Part shown: one piece after another, positions 25,209-34,130 of the stretch
Layout of the letters: each line of letters begins with the position of its first letter
How positions within the stretch are numbered: position 1 is the stretch's first letter
Origin: Sphingobacterium oryzagri
GTDB taxonomy: Bacteria > Bacteroidota > Bacteroidia > Sphingobacteriales > Sphingobacteriaceae
NCBI RefSeq assembly: GCF_028736175.1
Contig: NZ_CP117880.1
Span: 3,906,001-3,970,000, forward strand
Length of the DNA stretch: 64,000 nt
Direction of reading: 5' to 3'
The notes under the pieces: model-generated
What the model saw: the letters and a program-made list of their open reading frames with translations, nothing else
Database searches by the model: none
Told to the model about the DNA's origin: nothing
Translations under genes and position numbers: made by a program

Positions 25209-26390
25209 TTATTTAAAAAGCTGCGGAAGAAATTCCGTTAGGTAAAGTCGCCAGTTAGCCCAGGTGTGACCACCCTCACTCTCCCTGTAGACATACTTCA
25301 TATCAATTCCGTCCAGTTTTTTCCGATACTCTTCACCTGTTTTGTATAAAAAGTCGTCTTTTCCCATCCCGATCCAATATAACTTCAATCCATGATCACG
25401 TTGCTTGATTAGATTGTTTTCAAAATCATCAAATACCGGACTTTTCGCTTTATCATTCATCCGGAAGGCTGCGGAAAATAAGCCAACATAGTCGAACGTA
25501 TCGGGCATGTAAGACGACGTGAATAAGGTGTGTGCACCGCCCATCGATAAGCCAGCTATTGCCCGCGCTTTCTTTTCTTTTTTCGCGCGGTAGTTACTTT
25601 CTACAAAAGCGATCACATCTTTAAAAGATTCTTCCATCTTACCTGTCCCCACATCGGGCGTAAAAAACTGAATGGCATATTGTCCTTTCGACGATTCTCC
25701 TGGCGCGGCACTGTTAGCAACATGTCCGTTCGGCATCACCACGATCATCGGTTTTACAGTGCCTTTGGCGATAAGGTTGTCCAGAATCTGTGCAACTCGA
25801 CCAAGTGTTGGCCACGCTTCTTCATCGCCTCCCATACCATGCAAAAGATAAAGCACCGGATACGATTTCTTCTCGCGCTCATAGCCTGGCGGTGTGTAAA
25901 TGGTTAATCGTCGTTCCATATTCAGCGTAGGCGATGCGTACCAACGTTTGGATAAGCTACCATGCGGCACGTCTTGCACTTGATACAAATCGGCTTGCGG
26001 TCCTTCCGTGACGAAATAATTAAAGATATTAGCGACATCCCGAACTTGATAAACGTTTAGCGGATCGTTAACGGTGACACCATCCAGCTCTACGGAATAC
26101 AAAAAAAGATCCGAAGCGAGCGGCGGACTAGTATATTTCCAGTAGCTTCCATCTTTCTGCATAGCTTGCTTTCCGGCTTTTCCACTTGCCTCCCGCTCCA
26201 TCCAATTGCCCACGATATAGGCGGTTTTCGCTTGCGGAGCAAATACTTGAAACGTGACCGTGTTGTCTGCATGCACCTGCGGCGAGCGCAGGCTTTTGGT
26301 GCCTTCGAGATTGATATTCTCTTGGCTATGTGCACTTTGCGCGAACAAACTGCCTAACAAGAAGAATAGAAAAATTGATTTTTTTAACAT
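25209..26390 (-). CDS. Secreted esterase (feruloyl/enterochelin esterase-like) with E-set domain
   Basis: 393 residues. A signal peptide (about 1-22) precedes an early-set, CBM48-like beta domain (about 25-120; VTFQVFAPQAKTAYIVGNW) and an alpha/beta hydrolase of the esterase D/Fes type (about 140-393). The nucleophile is in IAGLSMGGAHTL, with YLLHGMGGDEEAW as the oxyanion region and the His in GGHTWANWRLYL. Such proteins cleave feruloyl or acetyl esters on plant polysaccharides or hydrolyse siderophore esters; no glycoside hydrolase is near, so the substrate is open. Confidence 0.85.
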   Translation of the reverse strand: MLKKSIFLFFLLGSLFAQSAHSQENINLEGTKSLRSPQVHADNTVTFQVFAPQAKTAYIVGNWMEREASGKAGKQAMQKDGSYWKYTSPPLASDLFLYSVELDGVTVNDPLNVYQVRDVANIFNYFVTEGPQADLYQVQDVPHGSLSKRWYASPTLNMERRLTIYTPPGYEREKKSYPVLYLLHGMGGDEEAWPTLGRVAQILDNLIAKGTVKPMIVVMPNGHVANSAAPGESSKGQYAIQFFTPDVGTGKMEESFKDVIAFVESNYRAKKEKKARAIAGLSMGGAHTLFTSSYMPDTFDYVGLFSAAFRMNDKAKSPVFDDFENNLIKQRDHGLKLYWIGMGKDDFLYKTGEEYRKKLDGIDMKYVYRESEGGHTWANWRLYLTEFLPQLFK

Positions 26391-26491
26391 AAGTGCTGCC
26401 TCTAGTTTACTCTTTAAATATACAAAAAGATTACCGAAAGCAGGGTTAGCTTAAAAATGGAAAAAGTAAAATTTTATTAGCGCAATATTTG

Positions 26492-26499
26492 TATCTTTG
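26492..26499 (+). promoter_or_regulatory. -7 element for purH
   Basis: TATCTTTG ends 19 bp before the purH ATG at 26519. The -33 region has only a T-rich stretch (26472-26476). Confidence 0.55.
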
Positions 26500-26518
26500 C
26501 GGCTCCAAACATATTACA

Positions 26519-28045
26519 ATGAATCATCCTGTTAAGATTAAAAACGCTTTGGTGTCAGTGTATTACAAAGACAACCTCGCGCCACTCGTTAAATTACTAA
26601 ACCAATACGGAGTTACTTTCTACTCTACAGGCGGTACGGAAGCATTTATCCGCGAACAAGGTATTGACGTCGTACCCGTAGAAGATTTGACCAGCTATCC
26701 ATCCATTTTGGGCGGTCGTGTAAAAACATTACACCCTAAAGTTTTCGGAGGTATATTGGCGCGTCGCCCGTTGGCGAGCGATCAAGAGCAATTGGCTCAA
26801 TACGAAATCCCAGAGATTGATTTAGTCATTGTAGACTTATATCCTTTCGAAGAAACCGTAGCCTCTGGTGCTGCTGCTCAAGATATTATTGAAAAGATTG
26901 ATATCGGCGGTATCTCTCTTATCCGTGCTGCGGCAAAAAACTTTAATGATGTCGTGATCATTTCGTCTAAAAATGACTATACGGAACTGGAAAATATCTT
27001 AGCCGGGCAGGAAGGACAAACAACGCTGGAGCAACGGAAAGAATTTGCCAAACGCGCATTCAACACGTCTTCACACTACGATACGGCTATTTTCAACTAT
27101 TTCAATCAAGAAGCACCGCTGCCGGTTTTTAAGCAATCTGTACAGCAGGCGCAAACCTTGCGTTACGGTGAAAACCCGCATCAAAAAGGCACGTTTTACG
27201 GCGATCTTGATGCCATGTTTGATAAATTAAACGGAAAAGAGCTTTCGTATAATAACCTGGTTGATGTGGATGCAGCAGTAGCCATTATCGATGAATTTAC
27301 CGATCCAACTTTTGCGATATTAAAACACACCAATGCTTGTGGCGTTGCTTCCCGCGGCACCGTAAAACAAGCCTGGATTGATGCCCTGGCCTGTGATCCG
27401 GTTTCAGCTTTTGGCGGCGTCTTGATTACCAATGGTGAAGTAGATAAAGAAACAGCAGAAGAAATTAACAGCCTGTTTTTCGAAGTATTAATCGCGCCGG
27501 CTTATACCGAAGAAGCATTAAGCGTACTTACGGCTAAGAAAAACCGTATTATCTTAAAACGTAAAGCAGTAGAATTGCCTACAGCGCAATTTAAAACCTT
27601 GCTAAACGGCGTTATCTTGCAAGATAAAGACCATACTGTAGAAGGACCGGAAGAAATGACGACCGTTACGACGGCACAGCCTACGGAAGCGCAGCTAAAG
27701 GATCTTCATTTTGCAAACAAGATTGTAAAACATACCAAATCCAATACCATTGTCTTTGCAAAAGATAATACCCTGATCGCTTCCGGCGTAGGGCAGACTT
27801 CACGTGTTGATGCGCTGAAACAAGCGATCGAGAAAGCGCAAGCTTTTGGTTTCGAAATCAAAGGCAGTGTGATGGCTTCTGATGCGTTTTTCCCTTTCCC
27901 AGATTGTGTAGAAATAGCTGGTGATGCAGGCGTTGTTGCCGTATTGCAACCTGGAGGTTCTATTAAAGATCAGTTATCAACCGATATGGCGAATGAAAAA
28001 GGCGTAGCGATGGTTGTTACAGGTGTCAGACACTTCAAACATTAA
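26519..28045 (+). CDS. purH: Bifunctional AICAR transformylase / IMP cyclohydrolase
   Basis: Last two steps of de novo purine synthesis: formylation of AICAR and closure to IMP. The N-terminal cyclohydrolase (about 1-195; ALVSVYYKDNL, FYSTGGTE, GGRVKTLHPKVFGG) and the C-terminal transformylase (LRYGENPHQKG, LKHTNACGVA, SDAFFPFPD) are both complete. The frame is open from 26489, but the ATG at 26519 (508 residues) lies after the promoter element and matches the family start. A strong terminator follows. Confidence 0.96.
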   Translation: MNHPVKIKNALVSVYYKDNLAPLVKLLNQYGVTFYSTGGTEAFIREQGIDVVPVEDLTSYPSILGGRVKTLHPKVFGGILARRPLASDQEQLAQYEIPEIDLVIVDLYPFEETVASGAAAQDIIEKIDIGGISLIRAAAKNFNDVVIISSKNDYTELENILAGQEGQTTLEQRKEFAKRAFNTSSHYDTAIFNYFNQEAPLPVFKQSVQQAQTLRYGENPHQKGTFYGDLDAMFDKLNGKELSYNNLVDVDAAVAIIDEFTDPTFAILKHTNACGVASRGTVKQAWIDALACDPVSAFGGVLITNGEVDKETAEEINSLFFEVLIAPAYTEEALSVLTAKKNRIILKRKAVELPTAQFKTLLNGVILQDKDHTVEGPEEMTTVTTAQPTEAQLKDLHFANKIVKHTKSNTIVFAKDNTLIASGVGQTSRVDALKQAIEKAQAFGFEIKGSVMASDAFFPFPDCVEIAGDAGVVAVLQPGGSIKDQLSTDMANEKGVAMVVTGVRHFKH

Positions 28046-28067
28046 GGCGACAGGCTAACTGTTCAAT

Positions 28068-28113
28068 AATAGGAAGAGCCGGTATGCAATATACTGGCCC
28101 TTCCTATTTTTTT
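28068..28113 (+). terminator. Terminator after purH
   Basis: AATAGGAAG (28068-28076) and CTTCCTATT (28100-28108) close an inner GCC/GGC stem, followed by TTTTT. It lies 22 bp after the purH stop codon and may also stop transcripts of the small minus-strand ORF (its left flank is less T-rich). Confidence 0.78.
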
Positions 28114-28130
28114 ACGAAAAAACTTAGGGC

Positions 28131-28250
28131 CTAGAAAAAGCCCAGTAGCCAGTAAATTATGATAAAAACGACAATAGTGCCTAAGCAACCAAAACCCATC
28201 TTTCTGGCTCCCCAACCTGCGATTAACAATTTAAAAAATTTATTCATCAT
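28131..28250 (-). CDS. 39-residue membrane microprotein
   Basis: ATG at 28250 (a second ATG follows at once) to TAG at 28131. The 39 residues have a basic, amphipathic N terminus with AGWGARKMGFGC, and then one hydrophobic helix (TIVVFIIIYWLLGFF) that runs to the end. I recall similar short ORFs with a GWGAKK...GGGC motif and one helix in other Bacteroidetes, so I think it is real. It is unannotated in many genomes because of its size. Function unknown. Confidence 0.55.
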   Translation of the reverse strand: MMNKFFKLLIAGWGARKMGFGCLGTIVVFIIIYWLLGFF

Positions 28251-28331
28251 GCTCAATTTTCAGTAAAACAATCGTTGTTTCCAACGCTTCATGAACAGCA
28301 CTACAAGAAAGATGCCTATATGCCTTCCCGT

Positions 28332-29279
28332 CTAATTTTTTAAAATATCGCGCACCGTCAGTTGTCCGGCAAAGTGCGCCTGCAGCTGTCTTCCATCGCC
28401 ATGAATAGTCCACACTTCCGACGGTTTTACGTCCGCAATAAACGACAAGAGGTCATCCCAATCGACATGATCCGAAATATAGAGTGCAATATCGTTCTGG
28501 CGTTGCAGCCTTTCCCATCCGGAGGCAAAAGCCTTCAGCACATTTGTCGCTTTAAAATAGCTATTAAACGTAAGTGGTGGCACCAGGTATATTTTATTGG
28601 GTTTGCCTTCCTTCATCGCTTTTCGGTTATACAAGGAGTACTTCAGCCGCGTTGGCCCGAGTTGATCATACAAGCGGTGCACCGGATACATCTTATGATG
28701 CACCAGTACTTCGCGTTCGGGTAAAAACTCGTTGATCAACGCCGTCAAGCGTTGCGCTTTACCTAGTGTGTAACAGCCGAGCATAATGTTGCTGGGTTTA
28801 TCGCGTAGTTTCAAGATTTCGCTGACATAATCGGGATGCTGAATGGACGGATTTGCAAAGGTCGATTCGGTAATCAACACATCCGCTTGCACACATTCCA
28901 ACGGCTCACAAGTCGGGTCTGCCTGCAGCTTATAATCGCCCGTATACAGATAGCGAACGTCCCTATACCGCATCAGAATCTGTGCCGAGCCCAACATATG
29001 TCCGGCGGCAATAAACATCAGCTCCACATCGCCGATCTTAAACGGTTCGTTAAACGCGACATGCTGCATATGTTCTTCGACCATCTTCGAAAACTTATTG
29101 CGCATAAAGGCAAACGTGGCTGTCGTGGCAAACATCTGCTGGTGCCCATTCGTGGCGTGATCGCCATGTGCATGTGAAATCAGGTTGCAAGCCACCGGCA
29201 ACAATGCATCAATATAAAAATCGCCGTAACGGCAATAATAACCTTCTTCGGCTTTTACCAAAAAATCTTCTAGAATCAT
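28332..29279 (-). CDS. MBL-fold exonuclease-like protein (beta-CASP type)
   Basis: 315-residue metallo-beta-lactamase protein. The metal motif is SHAHGDH (about residues 36-42), followed by AAGHMLGSAQ, YTGDYK and the ITESTFANP motif, a set typical of the mRNA 3'-end processing/DNA exonuclease branch. It resembles the ligase-associated DNA exonuclease family (partner of ATP-dependent ligase and an Lhr-like helicase in many bacteria), but no ligase or helicase of that kind is adjacent here. Its start overlaps the end of coaE by 4 bp (ATGA), so the two are translationally coupled. Confidence 0.8.
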   Translation of the reverse strand: MILEDFLVKAEEGYYCRYGDFYIDALLPVACNLISHAHGDHATNGHQQMFATTATFAFMRNKFSKMVEEHMQHVAFNEPFKIGDVELMFIAAGHMLGSAQILMRYRDVRYLYTGDYKLQADPTCEPLECVQADVLITESTFANPSIQHPDYVSEILKLRDKPSNIMLGCYTLGKAQRLTALINEFLPEREVLVHHKMYPVHRLYDQLGPTRLKYSLYNRKAMKEGKPNKIYLVPPLTFNSYFKATNVLKAFASGWERLQRQNDIALYISDHVDWDDLLSFIADVKPSEVWTIHGDGRQLQAHFAGQLTVRDILKN

Positions 29280-29878
29280 AAGCTGTCCTCAGACGCGTTC
29301 AAAAAAAAAGTGTGTAATCGCAAAACCTGGGGCAATAACGGTTCCTGGCCATCATTAACGATAACGAAGTCGGCCAAAGCAACCTTATCATCTTCGGGCA
29401 TTTGCTTGTTTATGCGGTCACGCACCTGCTGCTCATTGACCGCATCGCGATTGATGACGCGCGCAATGCGAACAGGCTCGGGCGCGGTGACCAGCAGTGT
29501 ATAATCTAAGGATGTATAGGAGCCGCTTTCGAAAAGCAATGCGGCTTCTTTTAATGAATAAGGGAAGGTCTGTTTGGCCGCCCAATCTTGCCCATGTTTT
29601 ATCACAGCCGGATGAACAATCGCATTCAGTCGTTCCAATTTCTGCTGATCCTTAAAAACTAATTCCGACAAATACGCCCGATCGAGCATGCCGTCCTGGG
29701 CGTATACTTCTGCACCGAAGGTTTCGGTCAGTGCTGAGCGGATTTTTGCGCTTGTATTCATTAAGTCTTTCGCCTCTTTATCGGCATTGTAGAAGGGCAC
29801 GCCCAACGCTTGAAAAACTTTGGCCACATAGCTTTTTCCGGAGCCAATACCTCCCGTAATACCAATTTTTATTCCCAT
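29276..29878 (-). CDS. coaE: Dephospho-CoA kinase
   Basis: Phosphorylates the 3' hydroxyl of dephospho-CoA, the last step of CoA synthesis. The P-loop GGIGSGKSYV is at the N terminus, and the CoaE-specific FYNADKEAKDLM and LVTAPEPVRIARVINRD blocks are present. Length 200 is normal. It follows the YbbR-like gene by 9 bp; yajC, YbbR and coaE next to nusB is a recurrent Bacteroidetes cluster. Confidence 0.95.
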   Translation of the reverse strand: MGIKIGITGGIGSGKSYVAKVFQALGVPFYNADKEAKDLMNTSAKIRSALTETFGAEVYAQDGMLDRAYLSELVFKDQQKLERLNAIVHPAVIKHGQDWAAKQTFPYSLKEAALLFESGSYTSLDYTLLVTAPEPVRIARVINRDAVNEQQVRDRINKQMPEDDKVALADFVIVNDGQEPLLPQVLRLHTFFLNASEDSL

Positions 29879-29887
29879 AGCGTGTGA

Positions 29888-30835
29888 TTATCTCCTGACG
29901 AAAAAGTCAACATTTTGTGGTTCGATACTAATTATCTTGCAATAATCAGGTATCTTGGTCATGATCACCGGCAGACTTTGTACGTTATTCTTCTCCCAGT
30001 TTTCCATGTCTACAATCGCTTCGAAATCTCGCGACGACCATTTGTTGTAATCTTTCAACGAAACCAGAAATGCGACCTTTACCTTGCTCGGCAAGATACG
30101 CACAGAGGTATACCGAGCAGCATTTTCTACCCGCAATGGCACCTCGACCACCTTTTCGGTAATCTCGCCCACCGGAATACTTATTTCGGAAAACGTTGGA
30201 TAGATCGTGATATTATTCTTTTGATGCTTGTTTAGATAGGCTACCGTGCGAATGTCAGCGCCCACGTTGGTACCCTTTATCGTATCGGTTTCCAGAAATT
30301 CAATATTCGCCACATCTTCCAGCGGGCCGGTCACGGTTACATATTCCGGGTTGGCACGTGTATCGCCGATGATGCCGTATTGCTTTTTAAATTGCATATT
30401 GTACAGCGGCCGCACGGGCACTTTCCGTTGCGTTTGTTTTGAAAAATCAAAAAACAAGGTATCCGGACTAACAGCCACCACCTGATTATCTGCCGGAAAC
30501 TGCCGGTTAATGTAGCCCAATTGATTGGTAAATACGATAAAATTACGGGTTTTAAGTCCACTCAGGTCAACCTGGATATGTGGCGTATCGGGCTGCAAGC
30601 GGCGCATAAAGATTTTCCAACCACTGATTTTCATCCGAATACTAACCGTATCAGACTGTAGCGGGTGAAAGGCCTTTTTTTCCGGGATATTTACATACGA
30701 AATACCTGCATTGATCGTATAGGTCTGTACGGTTGAAACGGCGAATAACAACCACGCTACGAAGGATATACCCACGCAGCGCAAAAAAATTGCTATTTTT
30801 CTTCGTTTGACTTTGCTGATCCGAGGTTGAGCCAT
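29888..30835 (-). CDS. YbbR-like domain protein
   Basis: 315 residues with one N-terminal transmembrane helix (about 18-36, CVGISFVAWLLFAVSTV) after a basic start, followed by extracytoplasmic YbbR-type beta repeats (seen in YVTVTGPLEDVANIEFLET and KVVEVPLRVEN). In Firmicutes the YbbR protein CdaR controls the diadenylate cyclase CdaA; no cyclase gene lies next to it here, so the role is not settled. Located between yajC and coaE. Confidence 0.78.
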   Translation of the reverse strand: MAQPRISKVKRRKIAIFLRCVGISFVAWLLFAVSTVQTYTINAGISYVNIPEKKAFHPLQSDTVSIRMKISGWKIFMRRLQPDTPHIQVDLSGLKTRNFIVFTNQLGYINRQFPADNQVVAVSPDTLFFDFSKQTQRKVPVRPLYNMQFKKQYGIIGDTRANPEYVTVTGPLEDVANIEFLETDTIKGTNVGADIRTVAYLNKHQKNNITIYPTFSEISIPVGEITEKVVEVPLRVENAARYTSVRILPSKVKVAFLVSLKDYNKWSSRDFEAIVDMENWEKNNVQSLPVIMTKIPDYCKIISIEPQNVDFFVRR

Positions 30836-30913
30836 AGTAGCAAAGGTAATAAAACATCGTTTAATTTTGTTATCCCGAAGCAGTCACGCTACACATCGGG
30901 ACAATAAACAAAT

Positions 30914-30944
30914 AAAAAGGGCAACCGAAATGATTGCCCTTTTT
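30914..30944. terminator. Terminator between yajC and the YbbR-like gene
   Basis: Perfect 11-bp arms AAAAAGGGCAA (30914-30924) and TTGCCCTTTTT (30934-30944) with a 9-base loop. Because A and T tracts flank both sides, it can work in both directions; here it ends the nusB-DUF1573-yajC transcript. Confidence 0.85.
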
Positions 30945-30966
30945 AGATATATACCTTAATGCTGCC

Positions 30967-31290
30967 TTATTTCTTTACAGCCTCTGTATTGTTTGCTGCT
31001 TTAGAAGCGTCTAACGCGATCGCCGTTTTATCAAAACGAATGCGTACACCAGAACCGACATCAACTAAAAATGTCGTTTCGCTAACTTCTACGATGCGAC
31101 CGTGAATACCGGCCGTTGTGACGACTTTAGAGTTTACACCAAGTTCTTCAATATACTTTTTGTGATCTTTTTGCTTCTTCATTTGCGGTCTAATCATAAA
31201 GAAATAGAACACCACGATGATTAAGATCATCGGTAAGAATGTTTGGAATTGGCCTAAACCAGTTTGTGCTTGTAATAATGTTGTAATCAT
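30967..31290 (-). CDS. yajC: Preprotein translocase accessory subunit YajC
   Basis: 107-residue single-pass membrane protein, accessory to the SecDF part of the Sec translocon. The helix MILIIVVFYFFMIRPQMKKQK (about residues 21-41) is the family hallmark, followed by a small beta domain (VVTTAGIHGRIVEVSE). Downstream of the DUF1573 lipoprotein and nusB. Confidence 0.92.
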   Translation of the reverse strand: MITTLLQAQTGLGQFQTFLPMILIIVVFYFFMIRPQMKKQKDHKKYIEELGVNSKVVTTAGIHGRIVEVSETTFLVDVGSGVRIRFDKTAIALDASKAANNTEAVKK

Positions 31291-31357
31291 GTTTTAAATT
31301 AAAAATTTAAAAGTAAAACCCAAAAGTAATAAATAAAATGAAATAATACGCGGGCAC

Positions 31358-31804
31358 CTATTTTGTCAATACTTCACCCTTCAACTGAATGGTCGTTACG
31401 CCATTTTCCGCATTGGAAACCACCGTTACGATCTTCTGCTGCTTTCCGACTTGCCCGTTGCTATCAAAACTAACCTTGATCTCTCCCGTTTTACCCGGAA
31501 GAATCGGTGTTTGCGTATAAGAAGGCGTTGTACAACCGCAAGAGGCCGACACACGTGAAAGGATTACCGGCGACGTACCGGTATTGGTAAACGCGTAAGT
31601 GTGCTCTACGATCTGGCCTTCGGCTACCTGACCAAAATCAAAAGCCGATTCGGCAAATTCAATCTTTCCGTTGGCTGCATTATCAGTAGCAGCAGTTGAT
31701 ACGCTATCGCCCGTTTCGCTGGTTTTGTTTTCGGCATTTCCACAAGAAACAAGCGCGGCTAGTGCGAAGCAAAAAAAACTTGCTTTTAGTATACTCATAT
31801 CCAT
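31358..31804 (-). CDS. DUF1573 lipoprotein
   Basis: 148 residues with a lipoprotein signal (lipobox LVSCG) and a DUF1573 Ig-like domain: FAESAFDFGQVAEGQIVEHTYAFTNTGTSP, then the conserved SCGCTTP motif and KVSFDSNGQVGKQQK. It is predicted to sit in the outer or inner membrane facing the periplasm; function unknown. The listed frame extends to a TTG at 31816, but ATG 31804 (or 31798) fits the lipoprotein signal better. Between nusB and yajC. Confidence 0.82.
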   Translation of the reverse strand: MDMSILKASFFCFALAALVSCGNAENKTSETGDSVSTAATDNAANGKIEFAESAFDFGQVAEGQIVEHTYAFTNTGTSPVILSRVSASCGCTTPSYTQTPILPGKTGEIKVSFDSNGQVGKQQKIVTVVSNAENGVTTIQLKGEVLTK

Positions 31805-31852
31805 CTTATATTTCAAGAGCCCGACGGCTCGGTTTAAATCTTATTCGGCAAT

Positions 31853-32800
31853 CTAGTCCTTCAAACCACGACCTTGTTTTTGGATACGACGCTGATCCGT
31901 TAGATCTGCCAGGATTTTATCCAAAATACCGTTGATGAAGGTGTTACTTTTTGATGTACTAAAGGCTTTTGAAAGCTCGATATACTCGTTGATCGTTACC
32001 TTAACCGGGATGGTCGGAAAATTAACCAATTCACAGATCGCCATCCGCATCAGTAAATTATCAACCAATGCAATACGATCAGCTTCCCAATTTTTGGTTT
32101 TCACCGAGATCAATTCCTGATATTCATTCCCGTAACGAATGGTATGCTTCAGCAAGTCGATGATAAATTCGCTATCCTCATCCCAGTTGGGTGTTAAATC
32201 GGCTAATTTATTCTGTGCAGGATTTTCGCTGCTGAAGTTTTTAAATGTTTTTGCAATCATCGCTTGCAACACTTCTTTATCTACCGTCCAGTTAATAAAT
32301 TTGGTATCAAATACCTGCTCCACTTCAGTAGATTTGAGGACAATCTTTTTAAAGATAAACTTGATGATGTCTTTCTCCGCCGCGATGGCGCGATCTTCCT
32401 GCTTCAAATAAGCTAAATACTCTTCCGATTCCTTTAATTCTGCAAAAATGGAACGCACAATTTCCGGGTCAAAGCTCCAAGAGACATTATATTTCTTTAC
32501 TTTTTCCAGGTAAGTACGATTCTGTCTAAGTGACTCGATAAAACTGTTGTTATTCAGTTTGGTCGTGTACACCTTGTCTTTCTCGGTTGGTAAAAATTTA
32601 TTTGCTCTGCCCTCCGCGTCGACCAACACATATTCGGCTACCTCATCCAACAGGTTCAATGTCCAAATATACATTTGATTGACCTCATCCACACTTGTTA
32701 AAAGTGCCTTTTCAAAATCTTTTACTTGTTTATCCTCTGATAAACTGAACGCATAAAGCGTCTGCATGACTTTCACCCGAAGGTGTCTTCTGTTAAGCAT
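31853..32800 (-). CDS. nusB: Transcription antitermination protein NusB (long Bacteroidetes form)
   Basis: RNA-binding protein that with NusE/S10 starts rRNA antitermination complexes. At 315 residues it is twice the length of E. coli NusB. The first helix pattern RRHLRVKVMQTLYAF and the C-terminal NusB core (about 190-310; DRIALVDNLLMRMAICEL, VTINEYIELSKAF, FINGILDKI) are conserved, with a long inserted helical region between them. This long form is normal in Bacteroidetes. Confidence 0.9.
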   Translation of the reverse strand: MLNRRHLRVKVMQTLYAFSLSEDKQVKDFEKALLTSVDEVNQMYIWTLNLLDEVAEYVLVDAEGRANKFLPTEKDKVYTTKLNNNSFIESLRQNRTYLEKVKKYNVSWSFDPEIVRSIFAELKESEEYLAYLKQEDRAIAAEKDIIKFIFKKIVLKSTEVEQVFDTKFINWTVDKEVLQAMIAKTFKNFSSENPAQNKLADLTPNWDEDSEFIIDLLKHTIRYGNEYQELISVKTKNWEADRIALVDNLLMRMAICELVNFPTIPVKVTINEYIELSKAFSTSKSNTFINGILDKILADLTDQRRIQKQGRGLKD

Positions 32801-32889
32801 AATTTAATTTAAAGAACGATTGTATATAAATAAGAACGTATTATACTTGTTTATGATCACCGTAACTGCGCTAACTACCGTCGCGCGAA

Positions 32890-33963
32890 CTACCGATTTA
32901 TTTTTTTGATATCAAAGATACGCTTTTCAGCCAATTGTTTTGCGGCATCATACGTCGTAATCTGATCTTCGATAGATTTTTGGATCACATGACGCGTAGC
33001 ATTATAAATATTTTTCACCAATGCTTCTGTACGATCGTTGCCGTAACCCTCCAATTCCGAATAGCAACTGATGAGCGCTCCGGAATTGATCAGAAAATCC
33101 GGCGTGTACAGAATGTTTTGCTCTTTGAGCAATTTATTCGTCAAATCCTCTTCTTTAAGCTGATTATTTGCGGAGCCGGCGATAATCTTACAGCGCATAC
33201 GCGGCACTGTTTCTGGATTGACTGTACCGCCTAACGCGCAAGGCGCATAAACATCGGCATCTAATTCGAAGCTCGTAGCGTATGTAATAGGCTCTGCTTT
33301 ATATTTCGCGGCAATCTTCATTTTACGTTCTTCGGTCATGTCTGACACGTAAACACGCGCATTTTCTGCGCGTAACATGCCTACGAGTTGCTCGCCTACG
33401 CTCCCCACTCCTTGCACCGCCACTTTACGACCAGCCAAACTGTCGTCGCCATACAATTCTTTTATTGCCGCCTTGATACCGTAAAAAACACCGCGTGCTG
33501 CAAATACGGTCGTATCTCCACCACCATTTAAAGAAGCTGGCAAACCAGCCACATAGTTGGTTTCAGAAAGCATGTATTCCAAGTCTTTCTGCGTAGTGCC
33601 GATATCTGTCGACGCGATAAAATTACCGTTTAGTCCTTCCACAAACTGACCGAAGCGACGCATTAATACTTCCGTTTTATCGGTGCGGTTATTTCCCATG
33701 ATGATCGCACTACCACCACCCAAGTTTAATCCTGCAAGCGAAGCTTTATACGTAATAGCTTCCGACAGGCGCAACGCGTCATCAATCGCGTCTGGAAGCG
33801 ACTCATAAGGCAACATACGCACACCCCCGATGGCTGGACCTAACGTGGTATCATGAATAGCGACGATGGCTTGCAAACCAACAGCTTTGTCTTGACAGAA
33901 AAAAAGATTTTGATGGTCCGAATTGCCCATCTTCTCGAAAACAGAAGAATTGTATGCCTCCAT
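32890..33963 (-). CDS. Leucine dehydrogenase-like protein lacking the catalytic lysine
   Basis: 357-residue member of the Glu/Leu/Phe/Val dehydrogenase family, which interconverts amino acids and 2-oxo acids with NAD. The Rossmann motif VAVQGVGSVGEQ and the family blocks TLGPAIGG, CALGGTVN and GSANNQL are present. In the active site, the substrate-binding K73 (ITYKASLAG) and D120 (STDIGTT) are kept, but the usual GGGK motif reads GGGS: the catalytic lysine is Ser85 (codon AGT). The normal GDPSP segment is also altered (GDTTVFAARG). It may be inactive, or act on a different substrate. The ATG at 33963 is used; the longer frame starts with TTG. Confidence 0.82.
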   Translation of the reverse strand: MEAYNSSVFEKMGNSDHQNLFFCQDKAVGLQAIVAIHDTTLGPAIGGVRMLPYESLPDAIDDALRLSEAITYKASLAGLNLGGGSAIIMGNNRTDKTEVLMRRFGQFVEGLNGNFIASTDIGTTQKDLEYMLSETNYVAGLPASLNGGGDTTVFAARGVFYGIKAAIKELYGDDSLAGRKVAVQGVGSVGEQLVGMLRAENARVYVSDMTEERKMKIAAKYKAEPITYATSFELDADVYAPCALGGTVNPETVPRMRCKIIAGSANNQLKEEDLTNKLLKEQNILYTPDFLINSGALISCYSELEGYGNDRTEALVKNIYNATRHVIQKSIEDQITTYDAAKQLAEKRIFDIKKINR

Positions 33964-34116
33964 ATGTAACAATAAGTGCTGGTATCCTTAGAATAACTCC
34001 TGCAAAAGTAGGAAATATTTCCGGCACCCGATTTCTATAATTTGCTTTATTTGCACAATTGCAATCGGCTGACAGTAGCACAGGATTTCAGGCGGTCATA
34101 TGTGAAATTTTAGCCT

Positions 34117-34124
34117 TACATTTG
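34117..34124 (+). promoter_or_regulatory. -7 element for the ABC exporter gene
   Basis: TACATTTG, exact -7 match, 6 bp before the ATG at 34131. The predicted start is within about 3 nt of the start codon. No clear -33 TTTG is present. Confidence 0.5.
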
Positions 34125-34130
34125 CTCTCG

